The translations under genes were made by a program, and so were the position numbers. The notes beneath the pieces were generated by a model that saw only the letters and a program-made list of their open reading frames with translations, was not told where the DNA came from and did not search any database. A stretch of DNA of 64,000 nt from Aminobacter sp. J41. GTDB lineage: Bacteria > Pseudomonadota > Alphaproteobacteria > Rhizobiales > Rhizobiaceae. The stretch covers positions 44,503 through 108,502 of the forward strand of contig NZ_JAGL01000005.1 of NCBI RefSeq assembly GCF_000526635.1, read 5' to 3'. Every line of letters begins with the position of its first letter. Position 1 is the first letter of the stretch. Of the stretch, positions 45,048 to 55,706 are shown piece by piece.

Positions 45048-46285
45048 ACGACGCATCCTGGATAGGCCGCACGCTGGCAGCTGCGCGACCGCAGGCAGTC
45101 GGTGCCCTGCTGCGCTATTTCCGCGACCTCGACGCGGCTGAGGAAGCGTTCCAGGAGGCAAGCCTCAAGGCGCTGCAGAACTGGACGAAGAATGGACCGC
45201 CACGCGATCCTGTCGCCTGGCTGATCTTCGTCGGCCGCAATGCTGGCATCGATGAAGTACGCAAACGGGCTCGCGAAACGGTTTTGCCAGATGAGAACGT
45301 GCTGTCTGACCTCGGCGATGCCGAGCCGCGAATGGTCGAGCGGATCGACAACGCCGATTATCAGGACGACGTGCTGCGACTGCTATTTGTGTGCTGTCAT
45401 CCGGAGCTGCCGGCAACCCAGCAAATTGCGCTCGCACTTAGGATCGTCTCTGGCCTGACGGTGCCGGAGATAGCGCGGGCTTTTTTGGTTTCTGAAGCGG
45501 CGATGGAGCAGCGTATCACCCGCGCCAAGCGCAAGGTCGCAGCCGCTGGCATCGGTTTCGAGACGCCATCCGCAGTCGAGCGGGTCGAGCGCCTCGCGAC
45601 GGTTTCGGCGATGATCTACCTCCTCTTCAATGAGGGGTATTCGGCGAGCGGTGGCGATGCGCATATTCGTGAGCCGCTGTGCGAGGAGGCAATCCGGCTC
45701 GGCTACTTGCTGCTGCGGATGTTTCCAGGCGAGCCGGAACTGATGGGGCTTGTTGCGTTGATGCTGTTCCAGCATGCACGCGCGCCAGCACGGTTGGATG
45801 AGAATGGCGAAATCGTCCTGCTTGAGGATCAGGATCGCTCGCTCTGGCGCAGCGGACCGATAGAAGAAGCCAAAGTTTTGATCGAAAAGGCCGAGCGCCA
45901 CCAGCGACCGGGAAGCTACCAGCTTCAGGCGGCGATCGCTTATGAGCATGCGGTCGCGAAAAACGCCGCGGAAACCGACTGGCAAGCGATCGCCGGCTAT
46001 TATCAAGTACTGGAATCCATTCATCCAAATCCGGTCATTAGGCTGAACCGCGCGGTGGCGGTCGAGAAGGTGGAAGGGGCCGAGGCGGCGCTGCAGCTGG
46101 TCGAAACGGTGGCCGAGCCGCTGTCGGGTTATTTCTACCTGCACGGCGTGCGCGGCGCTCTTCTTTCAAAACTGGGCAAGGAGCGTGATGCGCGGCGGGC
46201 CTTCGAGAAGGCTATCTCGCTTGCCTCTACTCCCGCGGAAGCTGCGCATATTAGAAAGCAGCTGGATCGTTTGCAGCTTATCTGA
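45044..46285 (+). CDS. ECF-type RNA polymerase sigma factor with long C-terminal extension
   Basis: A 413-residue protein of the sigma-70 ECF group linked to YCII/DGPF genes. Region 2 lies in residues about 15-80 (LLRYFRDLDAAEEAFQEASLKAL) and region 4 in about 120-170 (VPEIARAFLVSEAAMEQRITRAKRKV). A 240-residue C-terminal alpha-helical domain follows, with FNEGYSASGGD and TPR-like segments, and replaces the usual separate anti-sigma control. TTG start overlaps the DGPF stop. The signal is not known. Confidence 0.92.
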   Translation: MNDASWIGRTLAAARPQAVGALLRYFRDLDAAEEAFQEASLKALQNWTKNGPPRDPVAWLIFVGRNAGIDEVRKRARETVLPDENVLSDLGDAEPRMVERIDNADYQDDVLRLLFVCCHPELPATQQIALALRIVSGLTVPEIARAFLVSEAAMEQRITRAKRKVAAAGIGFETPSAVERVERLATVSAMIYLLFNEGYSASGGDAHIREPLCEEAIRLGYLLLRMFPGEPELMGLVALMLFQHARAPARLDENGEIVLLEDQDRSLWRSGPIEEAKVLIEKAERHQRPGSYQLQAAIAYEHAVAKNAAETDWQAIAGYYQVLESIHPNPVIRLNRAVAVEKVEGAEAALQLVETVAEPLSGYFYLHGVRGALLSKLGKERDARRAFEKAISLASTPAEAAHIRKQLDRLQLI

Positions 46286-46390
46286 GCTTCCCCTAAGGCG
46301 CTAAAGTATCAATGACTTAATTACCTTGCGGCAATCTCGCAGTTAGGAAGGCGTTAACCGTTGCGAGCCATCAACTACCCGCGGGAACCT

Positions 46391-46434
46391 GCCTGATTTG
46401 CAGGCGCTGGGGAATATCCGGACCGTGACCGGAT
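46391..46434 (+). other. Two small hairpins in the chemoreceptor leader
   Basis: GCCTG-ATTTG-CAGGC (46391-46405) and ATCCGG-ACCGTGA-CCGGAT (46416-46434) lie just before the chemoreceptor start. The second ends 22 bases before GTG 46457 and could affect translation start. No known riboswitch is recognised. Confidence 0.35.
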
Positions 46435-46456
46435 CTTCGATTTGCCGGGGGCTGTT

Positions 46457-48409
46457 GTGCTGATCACGAACTTGAAAATATCGCGCAAGCTTGCGCTTGG
46501 ATTCTTTTTGGTGGTGGCGACCATCATGGCGATGAGCGCCGCAGTTTACTGGAACATCGCCAACTCGCGAGTTGCGCAACAGGAGCGCGCGCTCGTCAAT
46601 GACGTCATGGCCGTCATCCAGAATGCGAAGGCGCTCGCTGGACGACAGGAGAACAGCTATCGCGGCTACCTCCTGTCGAACGATCCTTACTATCTGGAGC
46701 GTCTCGACGCGCACCGGACCAATTTCAACGCTCAGATCAACCGCCTGACGGAACTGGCCGAAGGCTTCCCGGAAATGGCTCAGCACATCAACGCGGCCAC
46801 GGATGGACTCGCCGAGTGGTGGAAGAACGTCGTTGAAGTCGGGAAGAGGCTTGCGTCGGATTCCGAGCTTCGCAAGAGTGCTGTCGAGATGGTCGGCCGC
46901 TCGGGCATCGCCGACACCTACATGGGCAAGCTCGAGGACGCACTCGATGCCCTGGCTGAGGCTGCGGACGTCCGTATCCATGCCGCACGGATCGCTGCTG
47001 ACGAAGCTCTCGACTTCAATGAGCGCGTGCTGACCATCGGCCAGATCCTGGCAACGATCATCGCAATTGCGCTCGGCTACCTGCTTACCCGCATGATCGC
47101 GACGCCGATCCACAACCTGACCAGCGTGATGGGCCGCCTTGCTTCTGGCGACAACTCGGTCGAGGTCCCGGGGCTCAAGCGTCGCGACGAGATCGGCGAG
47201 ATGGCTCGCGCCGTCCAGGTCTTCAAGGATGCCGCGATCGAGAAGCTGCGCATCGAGGGCGAAGCCGATCGCATCCGCTCGATGACCGACAGCGAGCGCC
47301 AGCGCCACGAGGCGGAGGCCGCGCGGGTTGCCGAAGAGGACCGCGTCGCCATCGAGGCTCTCGGTCGCGGCCTTGCCGCGCTCGCCTCAGGTGACCTGAC
47401 CTTCCGCATCAACGTGCCATTCGCCCCGAAGGCGCAGTCGCTGAAGGACGACTTCAATCGCACCGCCGAGCAGCTCGAAGAGGCGATGGCGACGATCTAC
47501 CACGCCATTGAGGGCATGCGCTCCGGCACCAGCGAGATCAGCCAGGCAGCCGACGACCTGTCGCGCCGCACCGAGCAGCAGGCCGCAAGCCTCGAGGAGA
47601 CGGCTGCTGCGCTTGACCAGATCACTGCGACGGTCAGGACCACGGCCGACGGTGCGATGCGCGCCTCGGAGCTGACCACGCAGGCGCGCCAGGGTGCCGA
47701 GCGCTCGGGCGTCGTCGTCCGCGACGCGGTTGCGGCGATGGCTCAGATCGAGCGTTCCTCGGCACAGATCAGCCAGATCATCGGCGTGATCGACGAGATC
47801 GCCTTCCAGACCAACCTGCTGGCGCTCAACGCCGGCGTCGAGGCAGCCCGCGCTGGCGAGGCAGGCCGCGGCTTCGCGGTGGTCGCTTCGGAAGTGCGTG
47901 CACTGGCCCAGCGTTCGGCGGAAGCTGCGAAGGAGATCAAGGAGCTTATCTCCACCTCGACGCAGCAGGTCGACCAGGGCGTCGATCTTGTCGGCCAGAC
48001 CGGTTCCGCGCTGGAAAAGATCGTCGCTCAGGTTGCCCAGATCACGACGCTGGTCACCGAGATCGCGGCATCTGCCCGCGAGCAGTCGACCGGCCTTGCC
48101 GAGGTTAACACGGCCGTCAACCAGATGGACCAGGTCACCCAGCAGAACGCGGCGATGGTCGAAGAGACGACGGCGGCAAGCCACAACCTCGCTCAGGAGG
48201 CCGAAGAGCTGGCCCGTCTCGTCGCCAAGTTCCAGCTCAGCGACCGCGGCCAGAAGCCTGCAAGGATCTCGGGCGCGGCTCCGGCCCTGTCTGCTCCGGC
48301 CAAGCAGGCTGCAATCCCGCAGCTCAAGACCGTCAGCTCCGCAGGCGGTGCAAGGTCCGCCGCGCTGCTCGCGCAGCGTGACGATGACGAGAACTGGGAC
48401 GAGTTCTGA
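46457..48409 (+). CDS. Methyl-accepting chemotaxis protein with C-terminal docking pentapeptide
   Basis: A 650-residue chemoreceptor. An N-terminal helix (residues about 10-32) anchors it, then comes a 150-residue helical periplasmic sensor, a second membrane helix near 195-215 and HAMP domains. A long signalling coiled coil with the hairpin tip [23 protein letters not shown] follows. The protein ends in NWDEF, matching the NWxxF-type pentapeptide that tethers CheR and CheB. I use GTG 46457; a TTG 15 bases upstream is possible. The gene precedes cheW, cheR, cheB and cheD and is closed by a hairpin. Confidence 0.93.
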   Translation: MLITNLKISRKLALGFFLVVATIMAMSAAVYWNIANSRVAQQERALVNDVMAVIQNAKALAGRQENSYRGYLLSNDPYYLERLDAHRTNFNAQINRLTELAEGFPEMAQHINAATDGLAEWWKNVVEVGKRLASDSELRKSAVEMVGRSGIADTYMGKLEDALDALAEAADVRIHAARIAADEALDFNERVLTIGQILATIIAIALGYLLTRMIATPIHNLTSVMGRLASGDNSVEVPGLKRRDEIGEMARAVQVFKDAAIEKLRIEGEADRIRSMTDSERQRHEAEAARVAEEDRVAIEALGRGLAALASGDLTFRINVPFAPKAQSLKDDFNRTAEQLEEAMATIYHAIEGMRSGTSEISQAADDLSRRTEQQAASLEETAAALDQITATVRTTADGAMRASELTTQARQGAERSGVVVRDAVAAMAQIERSSAQISQIIGVIDEIAFQTNLLALNAGVEAARAGEAGRGFAVVASEVRALAQRSAEAAKEIKELISTSTQQVDQGVDLVGQTGSALEKIVAQVAQITTLVTEIAASAREQSTGLAEVNTAVNQMDQVTQQNAAMVEETTAASHNLAQEAEELARLVAKFQLSDRGQKPARISGAAPALSAPAKQAAIPQLKTVSSAGGARSAALLAQRDDDENWDEF

Positions 48410-48418
48410 TGAATGCGC

Positions 48419-48444
48419 GGGGGCTTCGGATAACCGAGGCCCCC
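48419..48444 (+). terminator. Hairpin after the chemoreceptor gene
   Basis: GGGGGCTTCGG, loop ATAA, CCGAGGCCCCC: an 11-bp stem with one G-T pair, ten bases after the stop codon. There is no T-run, but position and strength suggest a terminator or mRNA end. The following 195 bases before cheW contain no recognised gene. Confidence 0.6.
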
Positions 48445-48639
48445 GGCTTCGCACTGAGGTCAGGAGTGTATGGAGAGGTTACATCTCCCGACCCGGCTGA
48501 GGCGCTGAATTTCTGTTAGCGGACAATTCACGCCTCGCACCAGCCACATGCGCTAAACCGCAAATTAACGATGGAGGCACAGACTGGTCTCCAGCGGGGG
48601 CGTCTGCAACTCACGGTTTGCGAGGCTTTTGGGGAAACC

Positions 48640-49113
48640 ATGAACCAGGTTCTGAACATGAAGGCATCCGATCAGCGGCGTGAGCTGATTGCGTTCCGGA
48701 TCGGTGCTCAGGAATACTGCGTGGACATCATGATGGTCCGCGAGATCCGCGGCTGGACGCCCGCGACGCCGCTTCCGCACGCGCAGAGCTACATGCGCGG
48801 CGTCATCAACCTGCGCGGCACCGTGCTGCCGATCATCGACCTTTCCGAGCGTCTCGGTCTTGGAACCACCGTCGCAGAGGCGCGGCATGTCATCATCGTC
48901 GTTCGCTGCGAGAACCGCGAGGTTGGTCTGCTGGTCGATGCCGTCTGCGACATCCTGAGCGTCACCGATGAAGAGATCCAGCCGACGCCGAGCGTCGCGA
49001 ACGAGACGGTCCGCTCCTTCGTCCGCGGCATCCTTGCCGTCGACGGCCGCATGATCGGCGTCGTCGCGCTCGACCGAATTCTGCCGGATGAATTCGAGGC
49101 AGAAGCTGCATGA
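48640..49113 (+). CDS. cheW: Chemotaxis coupling protein CheW
   Basis: A 157-residue adaptor linking chemoreceptors to the CheA kinase. Typical segments are [44 protein letters not shown] and [12 protein letters not shown] start at ATG 48640, behind GGGGAAA, because it gives the normal length; an in-frame ATG at 48571 would add 23 unconserved residues. It overlaps cheR by 4 bases. No cheA is found in the window. Confidence 0.93.
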   Translation: MNQVLNMKASDQRRELIAFRIGAQEYCVDIMMVREIRGWTPATPLPHAQSYMRGVINLRGTVLPIIDLSERLGLGTTVAEARHVIIVVRCENREVGLLVDAVCDILSVTDEEIQPTPSVANETVRSFVRGILAVDGRMIGVVALDRILPDEFEAEAA

Positions 49114-49994
49114 CAACTGCAATGCGGACGGGAGCTCCCGGTCGCAAGGAACCGCTGGTCGAAGGTGAATTTCTTTTCACCAACGAGGATTTCCTGTCGA
49201 TCGCGCGCATGCTCTACGACGATGCCGGCATTGCCCTGTCGGAGAGTAAGGCTTCGCTGGTCTATTCGCGCCTTGCCAAACGGCTGCGCGCGCTGGGGCT
49301 GGAGAGTTTTCGCGAATACTGCAGCTTCGTTGCGGGTTCGGAAGGTGCGAGCGAACGCCAGAACATGCTGGCGGCGCTGACGACCAACGTCACCCGCTTC
49401 TTCCGCGAGCCGCACCACTTCGAGCACCTGAAGACCAAGGTCCTGCCGGCCCTGATCCAGCGTGCACGGGCCGGCGGGCGCGTCCGGTTCTGGTCGGCGG
49501 GCTGCTCGACCGGGCAGGAACCGTACTCGATCGCGCTTACCGTCCTCGACGCGATGCCGGAAGCGGCCAACTACGACGTGCGGATTCTCGCGACTGACAT
49601 CGATCCCAATGTGGTCGCGACGGGTCGTGCGGGCGTCTATTCCGACGAGGCGGTGCAGCCGGTTCCGCTGGCATTGCGGGACCGTTGGATGGCCCGGGTC
49701 AAGGATCGCGGGCAAGACGCGTGGGGCGTGGGCGACGAGATGCGCCAGCTGGTCGCGTTCCGCGAACTCAATCTGATGGCCCAGTGGCCGATGAAGGGCA
49801 AATTCGACGCCATCTTCTGCCGCAACGTCGTCATCTATTTTGACGAACCCACCCAGGCTCGCATCTGGTCAAGGTTCGCGCCGCTGCTCAATTCGGGCGG
49901 CAGGCTCTATGTGGGTCACTCCGAACGCGTGACCGACATGAGCAGATTCGAAAATGACGGTCTCACGACCTACAGGCTCAAGGACGGTTTCTAA
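49110..49994 (+). CDS. cheR: Chemoreceptor methyltransferase CheR
   Basis: A 294-residue SAM-dependent enzyme that methylates glutamates on chemoreceptors. It has an N-terminal helical domain (about 20-90), then the catalytic domain with [15 protein letters not shown], the SAM motif [16 protein letters not shown] and [16 protein letters not shown] 49110 overlaps the cheW stop. The receptor gene upstream carries a matching NWDEF tail. It ends one base before the cheB start codon region. Confidence 0.95.
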   Translation: MTTAMRTGAPGRKEPLVEGEFLFTNEDFLSIARMLYDDAGIALSESKASLVYSRLAKRLRALGLESFREYCSFVAGSEGASERQNMLAALTTNVTRFFREPHHFEHLKTKVLPALIQRARAGGRVRFWSAGCSTGQEPYSIALTVLDAMPEAANYDVRILATDIDPNVVATGRAGVYSDEAVQPVPLALRDRWMARVKDRGQDAWGVGDEMRQLVAFRELNLMAQWPMKGKFDAIFCRNVVIYFDEPTQARIWSRFAPLLNSGGRLYVGHSERVTDMSRFENDGLTTYRLKDGF

Positions 49995-49995
49995 A

Positions 49996-51033
49996 ATGAG
50001 CGGGGTAAAGGTCCTCGTGGTGGACGACAGCGCCACCATGCGCAGCCTTATTTCGGCTGTGCTTCGGCGCGATCCGGAGATTCAGGTTATCGGTCAGGCG
50101 GGCGATCCCTACGAGGCTCGCGAGGCGATCAAGCGCCTCAATCCGGACGTGATCACGCTGGACGTGGAAATGCCCAACATGAACGGGCTGAGCTTCCTCG
50201 AGAAGATCATGCGGCTGCGGCCGATGCCGGTGGTGATGGTGTCGACGCTGACCCAGGCGGGTGCGGACGTCACGCTCGCCGCGCTCGAGCTGGGCGCGGT
50301 CGACTGCGTCGCCAAGCCCTCCGCCGGCCACACGGTCGAGGAAGCATTTGGAGACCTTGCCGCGCGCGTAAAGTCGGCAGCCCGGGCGCGCGTGCGCGCC
50401 GGTACGGACCGCACGCCGGCCCATTCAACCAAGGGCGAATTTCGTTCGGACGGCCGCATCGTCGCGATCGGCTCGTCGACCGGTGGCGTCGAGGCGCTGA
50501 TGAATGTGCTTTCAGCCTTTCCGGCGAACTGCCCGCCGACGGTGGTCACCCAGCACATGCCGGCCACCTTCACCAAGAGCTTTGCTGATCGTCTAAACCG
50601 CGTTTGCGCTGCGGCTGTCAGCGAGGCGGTCGAGGGCGCGCCTCTCGTTCCTGGCCATATTTACATCGCGCCGGGCGGCGAACAGCACCTGCAGGTCGCC
50701 GGCGTTGGCCAGCTGCGCTGCCGCCTGACCGCCAGCGAGCCGGTCAACGGTCACCGTCCCTCGGTCGACGTCCTGTTCGAGTCGGTTGCGCGCCATGCCG
50801 GGCGCTCGGCTGTCGGGGTCATCCTGACCGGTATGGGACGCGATGGCGCACGCGGTCTCCACATGATGCGCGGGGCAGGTGCCTTGACGATCGGTCAGAA
50901 TGAATCGACATGCGTCGTCTACGGCATGCCGAAGGTCGCCTTCGAGATCGGCGCGGTGGAACGCCAGCTGCCGCTCGAGCGGATCGGTGCCGAAATCATC
51001 AACCGCTGCAACGCAGCCAGAGAAACCGTCTAG
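49996..51033 (+). CDS. cheB: Chemotaxis response regulator methylesterase CheB
   Basis: A 345-residue protein with an N-terminal receiver domain (phospho-acceptor Asp56 in [11 protein letters not shown]) and a C-terminal methylesterase domain. The catalytic triad is visible: Ser in [12 protein letters not shown], His in [12 protein letters not shown] and Asp in GMGRDGARG. It demethylates and deamidates chemoreceptors when phosphorylated by CheA. ATG 49996 lies two bases after the cheR stop. The longer open frame upstream overlaps cheR and is not used. Confidence 0.95.
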   Translation: MSGVKVLVVDDSATMRSLISAVLRRDPEIQVIGQAGDPYEAREAIKRLNPDVITLDVEMPNMNGLSFLEKIMRLRPMPVVMVSTLTQAGADVTLAALELGAVDCVAKPSAGHTVEEAFGDLAARVKSAARARVRAGTDRTPAHSTKGEFRSDGRIVAIGSSTGGVEALMNVLSAFPANCPPTVVTQHMPATFTKSFADRLNRVCAAAVSEAVEGAPLVPGHIYIAPGGEQHLQVAGVGQLRCRLTASEPVNGHRPSVDVLFESVARHAGRSAVGVILTGMGRDGARGLHMMRGAGALTIGQNESTCVVYGMPKVAFEIGAVERQLPLERIGAEIINRCNAARETV

Positions 51034-51097
51034 TGGTCAACTGTATGGTCGAAACCCTTGTCTTTGGCGCGAGACACGTCACGATGGGCACTGAGCG

Positions 51098-51685
51098 ATG
51101 ACAGGTGCTTCCGCGACCGCTTTTGCCGCTCCGCAGCAGCCCAGCATTGTGAGAGCAAAGCGCGTCCACATCGTGCAAGGGGACCATTATGTCACCGACG
51201 ATCCGGAGATGGTTCTGACGACACTGCTGGGAAGCTGCGTCGCCGCCTGCATCCGTGATCCGATCGCCGGCGTTGGCGGCATGAATCACTTCCTGCTGCC
51301 GGGCGGCACACTTGGCGGCAACGACCGCGCGGTGCAGCGCCATGGCGTTCATGCGATGGAGCTGCTGGTCAACGATCTTCTGAAGCATGGCGCGCGCCGC
51401 GACCGGCTGGAAGCCAAGCTGTTCGGCGGGGCAAGGATGATCGACGGCCTGACTGATGTCGGGCGCCAGAATGCCGAATTCGCGGTGAAGTTCCTGGAGA
51501 ACGAGGGCATCCGCCATGTCGGCGGCAGCCTGCTCGGCGAGCATGGCCGCAAGATCCAGTACTGGCCGGTTTCGGGCCGCGCGCGCCAGTCACTGATGGA
51601 GCGCGATGCGAAGGTGTTCGAGGCGGAGCGGAAGACGCGCCCCGCTCCTGTTCCGGACACGAGCGGGGCAGTCGAGCTGTTCTAG
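51098..51685 (+). CDS. cheD: Chemoreceptor glutamine deamidase CheD
   Basis: A 195-residue enzyme that deamidates chemoreceptor glutamines. The catalytic cysteine (GSCVAACI, about residue 48) and histidine (GGMNHFLLP) are visible, with KLFGGARM later. It follows cheB after 64 bases. An N-terminal extension of about 20 residues precedes the conserved core, and ATG 51098 is the only good start. It closes the che unit and converges on msrB with a gap of five bases. Confidence 0.93.
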   Translation: MTGASATAFAAPQQPSIVRAKRVHIVQGDHYVTDDPEMVLTTLLGSCVAACIRDPIAGVGGMNHFLLPGGTLGGNDRAVQRHGVHAMELLVNDLLKHGARRDRLEAKLFGGARMIDGLTDVGRQNAEFAVKFLENEGIRHVGGSLLGEHGRKIQYWPVSGRARQSLMERDAKVFEAERKTRPAPVPDTSGAVELF

Positions 51686-51690
51686 GGCGT

Positions 51691-52098
51691 TCAGCCGGCG
51701 TCGGGTTCGAACTCGAGCGCCACGCCATTGATGCAGTAGCGCAGGAAGGTCGGCGGCGGACCGTCAGGGAAGACGTGGCCGAGATGGCTGCCGCAGGTCG
51801 CGCAATGCACTTCCGTGCGAACCATGCCGTAGGAACGGTCCTCGGAGGTTTCGACCGAGCCCGGGATCGGGTCATTGAAGCTCGGCCAGCCGGTGCCGCT
51901 TTCGAACTTCAGCGTCGAGGCAAACAGCGGCGTGCCACAACCGACGCACTTGAAGGTGCCCGGCCGCTTTTCATGCAGAAGCGCGCAGCTGCCGGGGCGC
52001 TCCGTGCCGTGCTGGCGCATCACCTGATACTGCTCCGGCGTCAGGAGAGCGCGCCACTCCGCATCGGTGCGGGTGACGGGAAAATGCTTGTCGGTCAT
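51691..52098 (-). CDS. msrB: Peptide-methionine (R)-S-oxide reductase MsrB
   Basis: A 135-residue repair enzyme reducing the R-epimer of methionine sulfoxide. Zinc cysteines are Cys51/54 (CVGCG) and Cys99/102 (CATCG); the catalytic Cys122 lies in RYCINGVAL, with GTGWPSF earlier. ATG 52098 is chosen; the open frame upstream adds 19 residues without family support. Single-gene unit between cheD and the VWA gene. Confidence 0.96.
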   Translation of the reverse strand: MTDKHFPVTRTDAEWRALLTPEQYQVMRQHGTERPGSCALLHEKRPGTFKCVGCGTPLFASTLKFESGTGWPSFNDPIPGSVETSEDRSYGMVRTEVHCATCGSHLGHVFPDGPPPTFLRYCINGVALEFEPDAG

Positions 52099-52164
52099 CG
52101 GGAAGCTCCGGTTTGTCGGTGCCGTAAATGTAGTGTCTTCGCGCGCCTGCCTCAATGGCAGGCG

Positions 52165-53355
52165 TCAGTGGCGGCGCGACAGCTCGCGGGTCGCGGCTTC
52201 AAGGCCCGCGAGCGTCAGCGGATACATGCGCTGCGAGAAGATTTCCTGGATCAGCTTGATCGAGTGCGTGTACTGCCAGTGCTGCTCACGCACCGGGTTG
52301 AGCCACACCGCATTCGGCCACTGGTTGAGCACGCGCGACAGCCAGACGTGGCCAGCTTCCTGATTCCAGTGTTCCACTGAGCTGCCTGGCGAGGTGATCT
52401 CGTAAGGGCTCATCGAGGCGTCGCCGACGAAGACTACCTTGTAGTCGGGGCCGTATTTCTGGATCACCTCGTAGGTGGGGATCACCTCCGAATGCCGACG
52501 CCGATTGTCCTTCCACACGCCCTCGTAGAGGCAATTGTGAAAGTAGAAGTACTCCATGTGCTTGAACTCGGCGCGCGCGGCCGAGAACAGCTCCTCGACG
52601 ATGCGGATGTGGTCGTCCATCGAGCCGCCGACGTCGAAGAACATGAGCAGCTTGACTGCGTTGCGCCGCTCCGGCCGTGTCTTGACGTCGAGATAGCCGT
52701 GCTCCGCGGTAGCGGTAATGGTGCCGGGGAGGTCGAGCTCTTCGTCAGCGCCCTCACGCACCCAGCGGCGCAGGCGCTTCAGCGCGACCTTGATGTTGCG
52801 GGTGCCGAGCTCGACCGTGTCGTCAAAATTGCGGAACTCGCGCTTGTCCCAAACCTTCACCGCGCGGCGGTGGCGGCTTTCCGCCTGCCCGATGCGCACG
52901 CCTTCCGGATTGTAGCCATAGGCGCCGAAGGGCGAGGTGCCGGCGGTGCCGATCCACTTCGAGCCGCCCTGATGGCGGCCCTTCTGCTCCTCCAGCCGCT
53001 GCCGCAGCGTCTCCATCAGCTTCTCGAAGCCGCCGAGGGCTTCAACCAGCTTCTTCTCCTCTTCGGTGAGGTGCTTTTCGGCGAGCTTGCGCAGCCATTC
53101 CTCGGGCAGGTTGGCGGGGTCGATGCCGCCTTCGCCGGAAAGCGCATCGAGCCCCTTGAAGACATGCGAGAAGACCTGATCGAAGCGGTCGATGTAGCGC
53201 TCGTCCTTCACCAGCGCCGATCGCGCCAGGTAGTAAAAGCCTTCGACGTCATAGTCGACCAGCCCCGCCTTCATGCCCTCGAGCAGCGACAGGTATTCGC
53301 GGAGCGACACCGGAACCTTGGCTGCCTTGAGCTCGAGGAAGAAGGGGAGGAACAT
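52165..53355 (-). CDS. VWA domain protein (CoxE-like), partner of MoxR ATPase
   Basis: A 396-residue cytoplasmic protein with an N-terminal helical region and a C-terminal von Willebrand A domain. The MIDAS motif reads DVGGSMD (in LMFFDVGGSMDDHI), with later threonine and aspartate in FVGDASMSPYEI. It resembles CoxE-type proteins, which work with a MoxR AAA+ ATPase to load metals or assemble complexes. The MoxR gene is encoded two genes upstream in the same unit (53808-54641), with a GNAT gene between. The client is unknown; no molybdenum enzyme gene is close. Confidence 0.88.
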   Translation of the reverse strand: MFLPFFLELKAAKVPVSLREYLSLLEGMKAGLVDYDVEGFYYLARSALVKDERYIDRFDQVFSHVFKGLDALSGEGGIDPANLPEEWLRKLAEKHLTEEEKKLVEALGGFEKLMETLRQRLEEQKGRHQGGSKWIGTAGTSPFGAYGYNPEGVRIGQAESRHRRAVKVWDKREFRNFDDTVELGTRNIKVALKRLRRWVREGADEELDLPGTITATAEHGYLDVKTRPERRNAVKLLMFFDVGGSMDDHIRIVEELFSAARAEFKHMEYFYFHNCLYEGVWKDNRRRHSEVIPTYEVIQKYGPDYKVVFVGDASMSPYEITSPGSSVEHWNQEAGHVWLSRVLNQWPNAVWLNPVREQHWQYTHSIKLIQEIFSQRMYPLTLAGLEAATRELSRRH

Positions 53356-53357
53356 GG

Positions 53358-53804
53358 TCAGGACAGGTCGTATTCGATGAATCCGGAGCGGCGAGCAACG
53401 CGGTCGTAGAGCCGGCGGGCCGTGGCGTTGGTTTCGTGCGTCATCCAGTAGACGTTGGTCACGCCGCGCTCTGCTGCCGCCTTGCGCACGGCCTCGATGA
53501 GTGCCGCGCCCACGCCTTTGCCACGAGCCTCCCCGTCGGTGAACAGGTCCTGCAGGTAGCAGTTGCCTTCCATCGACCAGCTGGAGCGATGGAAGAGGTA
53601 GTGGACGAGGCCGACTGCCTTGCCATCGACCAGGGCAATGAAGCCGCAGGGCTCGAATTCGCCATCAGTGAACAGCCGCTGCCAGGTGGTCTCGTAGACC
53701 GTCTCGCTCACCTCGCTCTGGTAGAAGGTGAGATAGGCTGTCCAGAGCCGCCTCCACTCCGAATGATCGGTCTTTTCCAGCGGACGGATGACGACTTCGG
53801 CCAT
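53358..53804 (-). CDS. GNAT family N-acetyltransferase
   Basis: A 148-residue acetyl-CoA-dependent transferase. The fold is visible from VVIRPLEKTDHSEW at the start, motif A near LFTDGEARGKGVGAALIEAV (residues about 89-108, with the R/Q-G-x-G-A/x loop) and an Y-W-M-T-H-E-T-N segment after it. It lies between the MoxR and VWA genes with two to three bases on each side, so it is co-transcribed. Substrate unknown. Confidence 0.9.
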   Translation of the reverse strand: MAEVVIRPLEKTDHSEWRRLWTAYLTFYQSEVSETVYETTWQRLFTDGEFEPCGFIALVDGKAVGLVHYLFHRSSWSMEGNCYLQDLFTDGEARGKGVGAALIEAVRKAAAERGVTNVYWMTHETNATARRLYDRVARRSGFIEYDLS

Positions 53805-53807
53805 CGG

Positions 53808-54641
<834 letters not shown>

Positions 54642-54814
54642 GCGATGTCGTTCCTCAGAATGTCGTTGCCCGAACCTAGGGGCCATGCCCCGCCGAGGCA
54701 AGGAGGCTGTACTCAGGTAGCGGGTTGCAGATGGGTCGCCGCGATGTTCGGTCAATTTTCGGTTCTGTCACTGGCGCGGCAGGGCGGGCGCGACTATATA
54801 GGCAACGGCGGTCT

Positions 54815-54975
54815 GCGCTTCTCGACAGGAGCAGCATTTCCCCGGGGCCTTATTGATCCTTAGGGAGCTGTCCCTGTCCGGGCCCGTGGGCTCGGATATA
54901 TGGCGCCCACCTACTTTGTAGGCCACCGGGATCAACCGCGCCATCGGTCGTCGTGGATCGCCACTTTCCCTGACA
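54815..54975 (+). ncRNA. ssrS: Candidate 6S RNA
   Basis: This gap (54642-55000) has no ORF but rich pairing: TTGATCC with GGATCAA, GTGGGC with GCCCAC, and a CCTAC-TTT-GTAGG hairpin. The stretch GGATATATGGCGCCCACCTA looks like what I recall of rhizobial 6S RNA, the regulator that sequesters sigma-70 RNA polymerase. Boundaries are approximate: a TATATA at 54796-54801 may be the promoter, and the product would be about 160 nt. It lies between the moxR and phoB genes, antiparallel to both. A covariance-model search with the 6S family would settle it. Confidence 0.5.
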
Positions 54976-55000
54976 GACTGATTGAAGCGCCGCGCGCGGC

Positions 55001-55690
55001 TCAGCCTTCCTGCATGGCATAGCCCGCGCCGCGGATGGTGCGGATGATGTCGGTCTCGCCGTCGCGGTTCACCGCCTTGCGCAGCCGCCCGACATGAACG
55101 TCGACGGTGCGCTCATCGATGTAGATCGTCTCCCCCCAGACATTGTCGAGTAACTGGCTGCGCGAGAAGACGCGGCCGGGATGACGCATCATGAATTCGA
55201 GCAGGCGGAATTCGGTCGGCCCGAGCCTGATTTCGGTGTCGCCGCGGTGGACGCGGTGCGTCTCGCGGTCGAGTACGATGTCGCCAACCTTGAGCACGGA
55301 CGACAGGACTTCGGGCTTTGCCCGGCGCAGCAGCGCGCGCACGCGGGCGATGAATTCAGGCGTAGAGAACGGCTTGACGAGATAGTCGTCGGCGCCGGTT
55401 GAAAGGCCGCGTACGCGGTCGCTCTCCTCGCCGCGGGCCGTCAGCATGATGACCGGCAGCCGCTCGGTTTCGGGCCGCAGGCGCAGGCGACGGCAGAGCT
55501 CGATGCCGGAGACGGCCGGCACCATCCAGTCGAGCACCAGCAGATCCGGCACATGCTCGCGCAGCCGCATCTCCGCCTCGTCACCGCGCGTGACGACCTC
55601 GACCTGATAGCCCTCGGCCTCAAGGTTGTAGCGCAGCAGGATGCCGAGCGCCTCCTCGTCTTCGACCACCATGATCTTCGGTGCAATCAT
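55001..55690 (-). CDS. phoB: Phosphate regulon response regulator PhoB
   Basis: A 229-residue OmpR-type regulator that activates phosphate-starvation genes from Pho boxes. Receiver domain: Asp54 (LVLDWMVP), the acidic pair EDEE near 10-13, and Lys in DDYLVKPF. DNA-binding winged helix: LGPTEFRLLEFMMRHPGRVFSR and TVDVHVGRLRKA. ATG 55690 fits; the upstream frame runs into phoU. It ends the pst-phoU-phoB unit. Its own kinase PhoR is not in the window. Confidence 0.95.
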   Translation of the reverse strand: MIAPKIMVVEDEEALGILLRYNLEAEGYQVEVVTRGDEAEMRLREHVPDLLVLDWMVPAVSGIELCRRLRLRPETERLPVIMLTARGEESDRVRGLSTGADDYLVKPFSTPEFIARVRALLRRAKPEVLSSVLKVGDIVLDRETHRVHRGDTEIRLGPTEFRLLEFMMRHPGRVFSRSQLLDNVWGETIYIDERTVDVHVGRLRKAVNRDGETDIIRTIRGAGYAMQEG

Positions 55691-55706
55691 CAGCCGGCTC
55701 TCCTTC

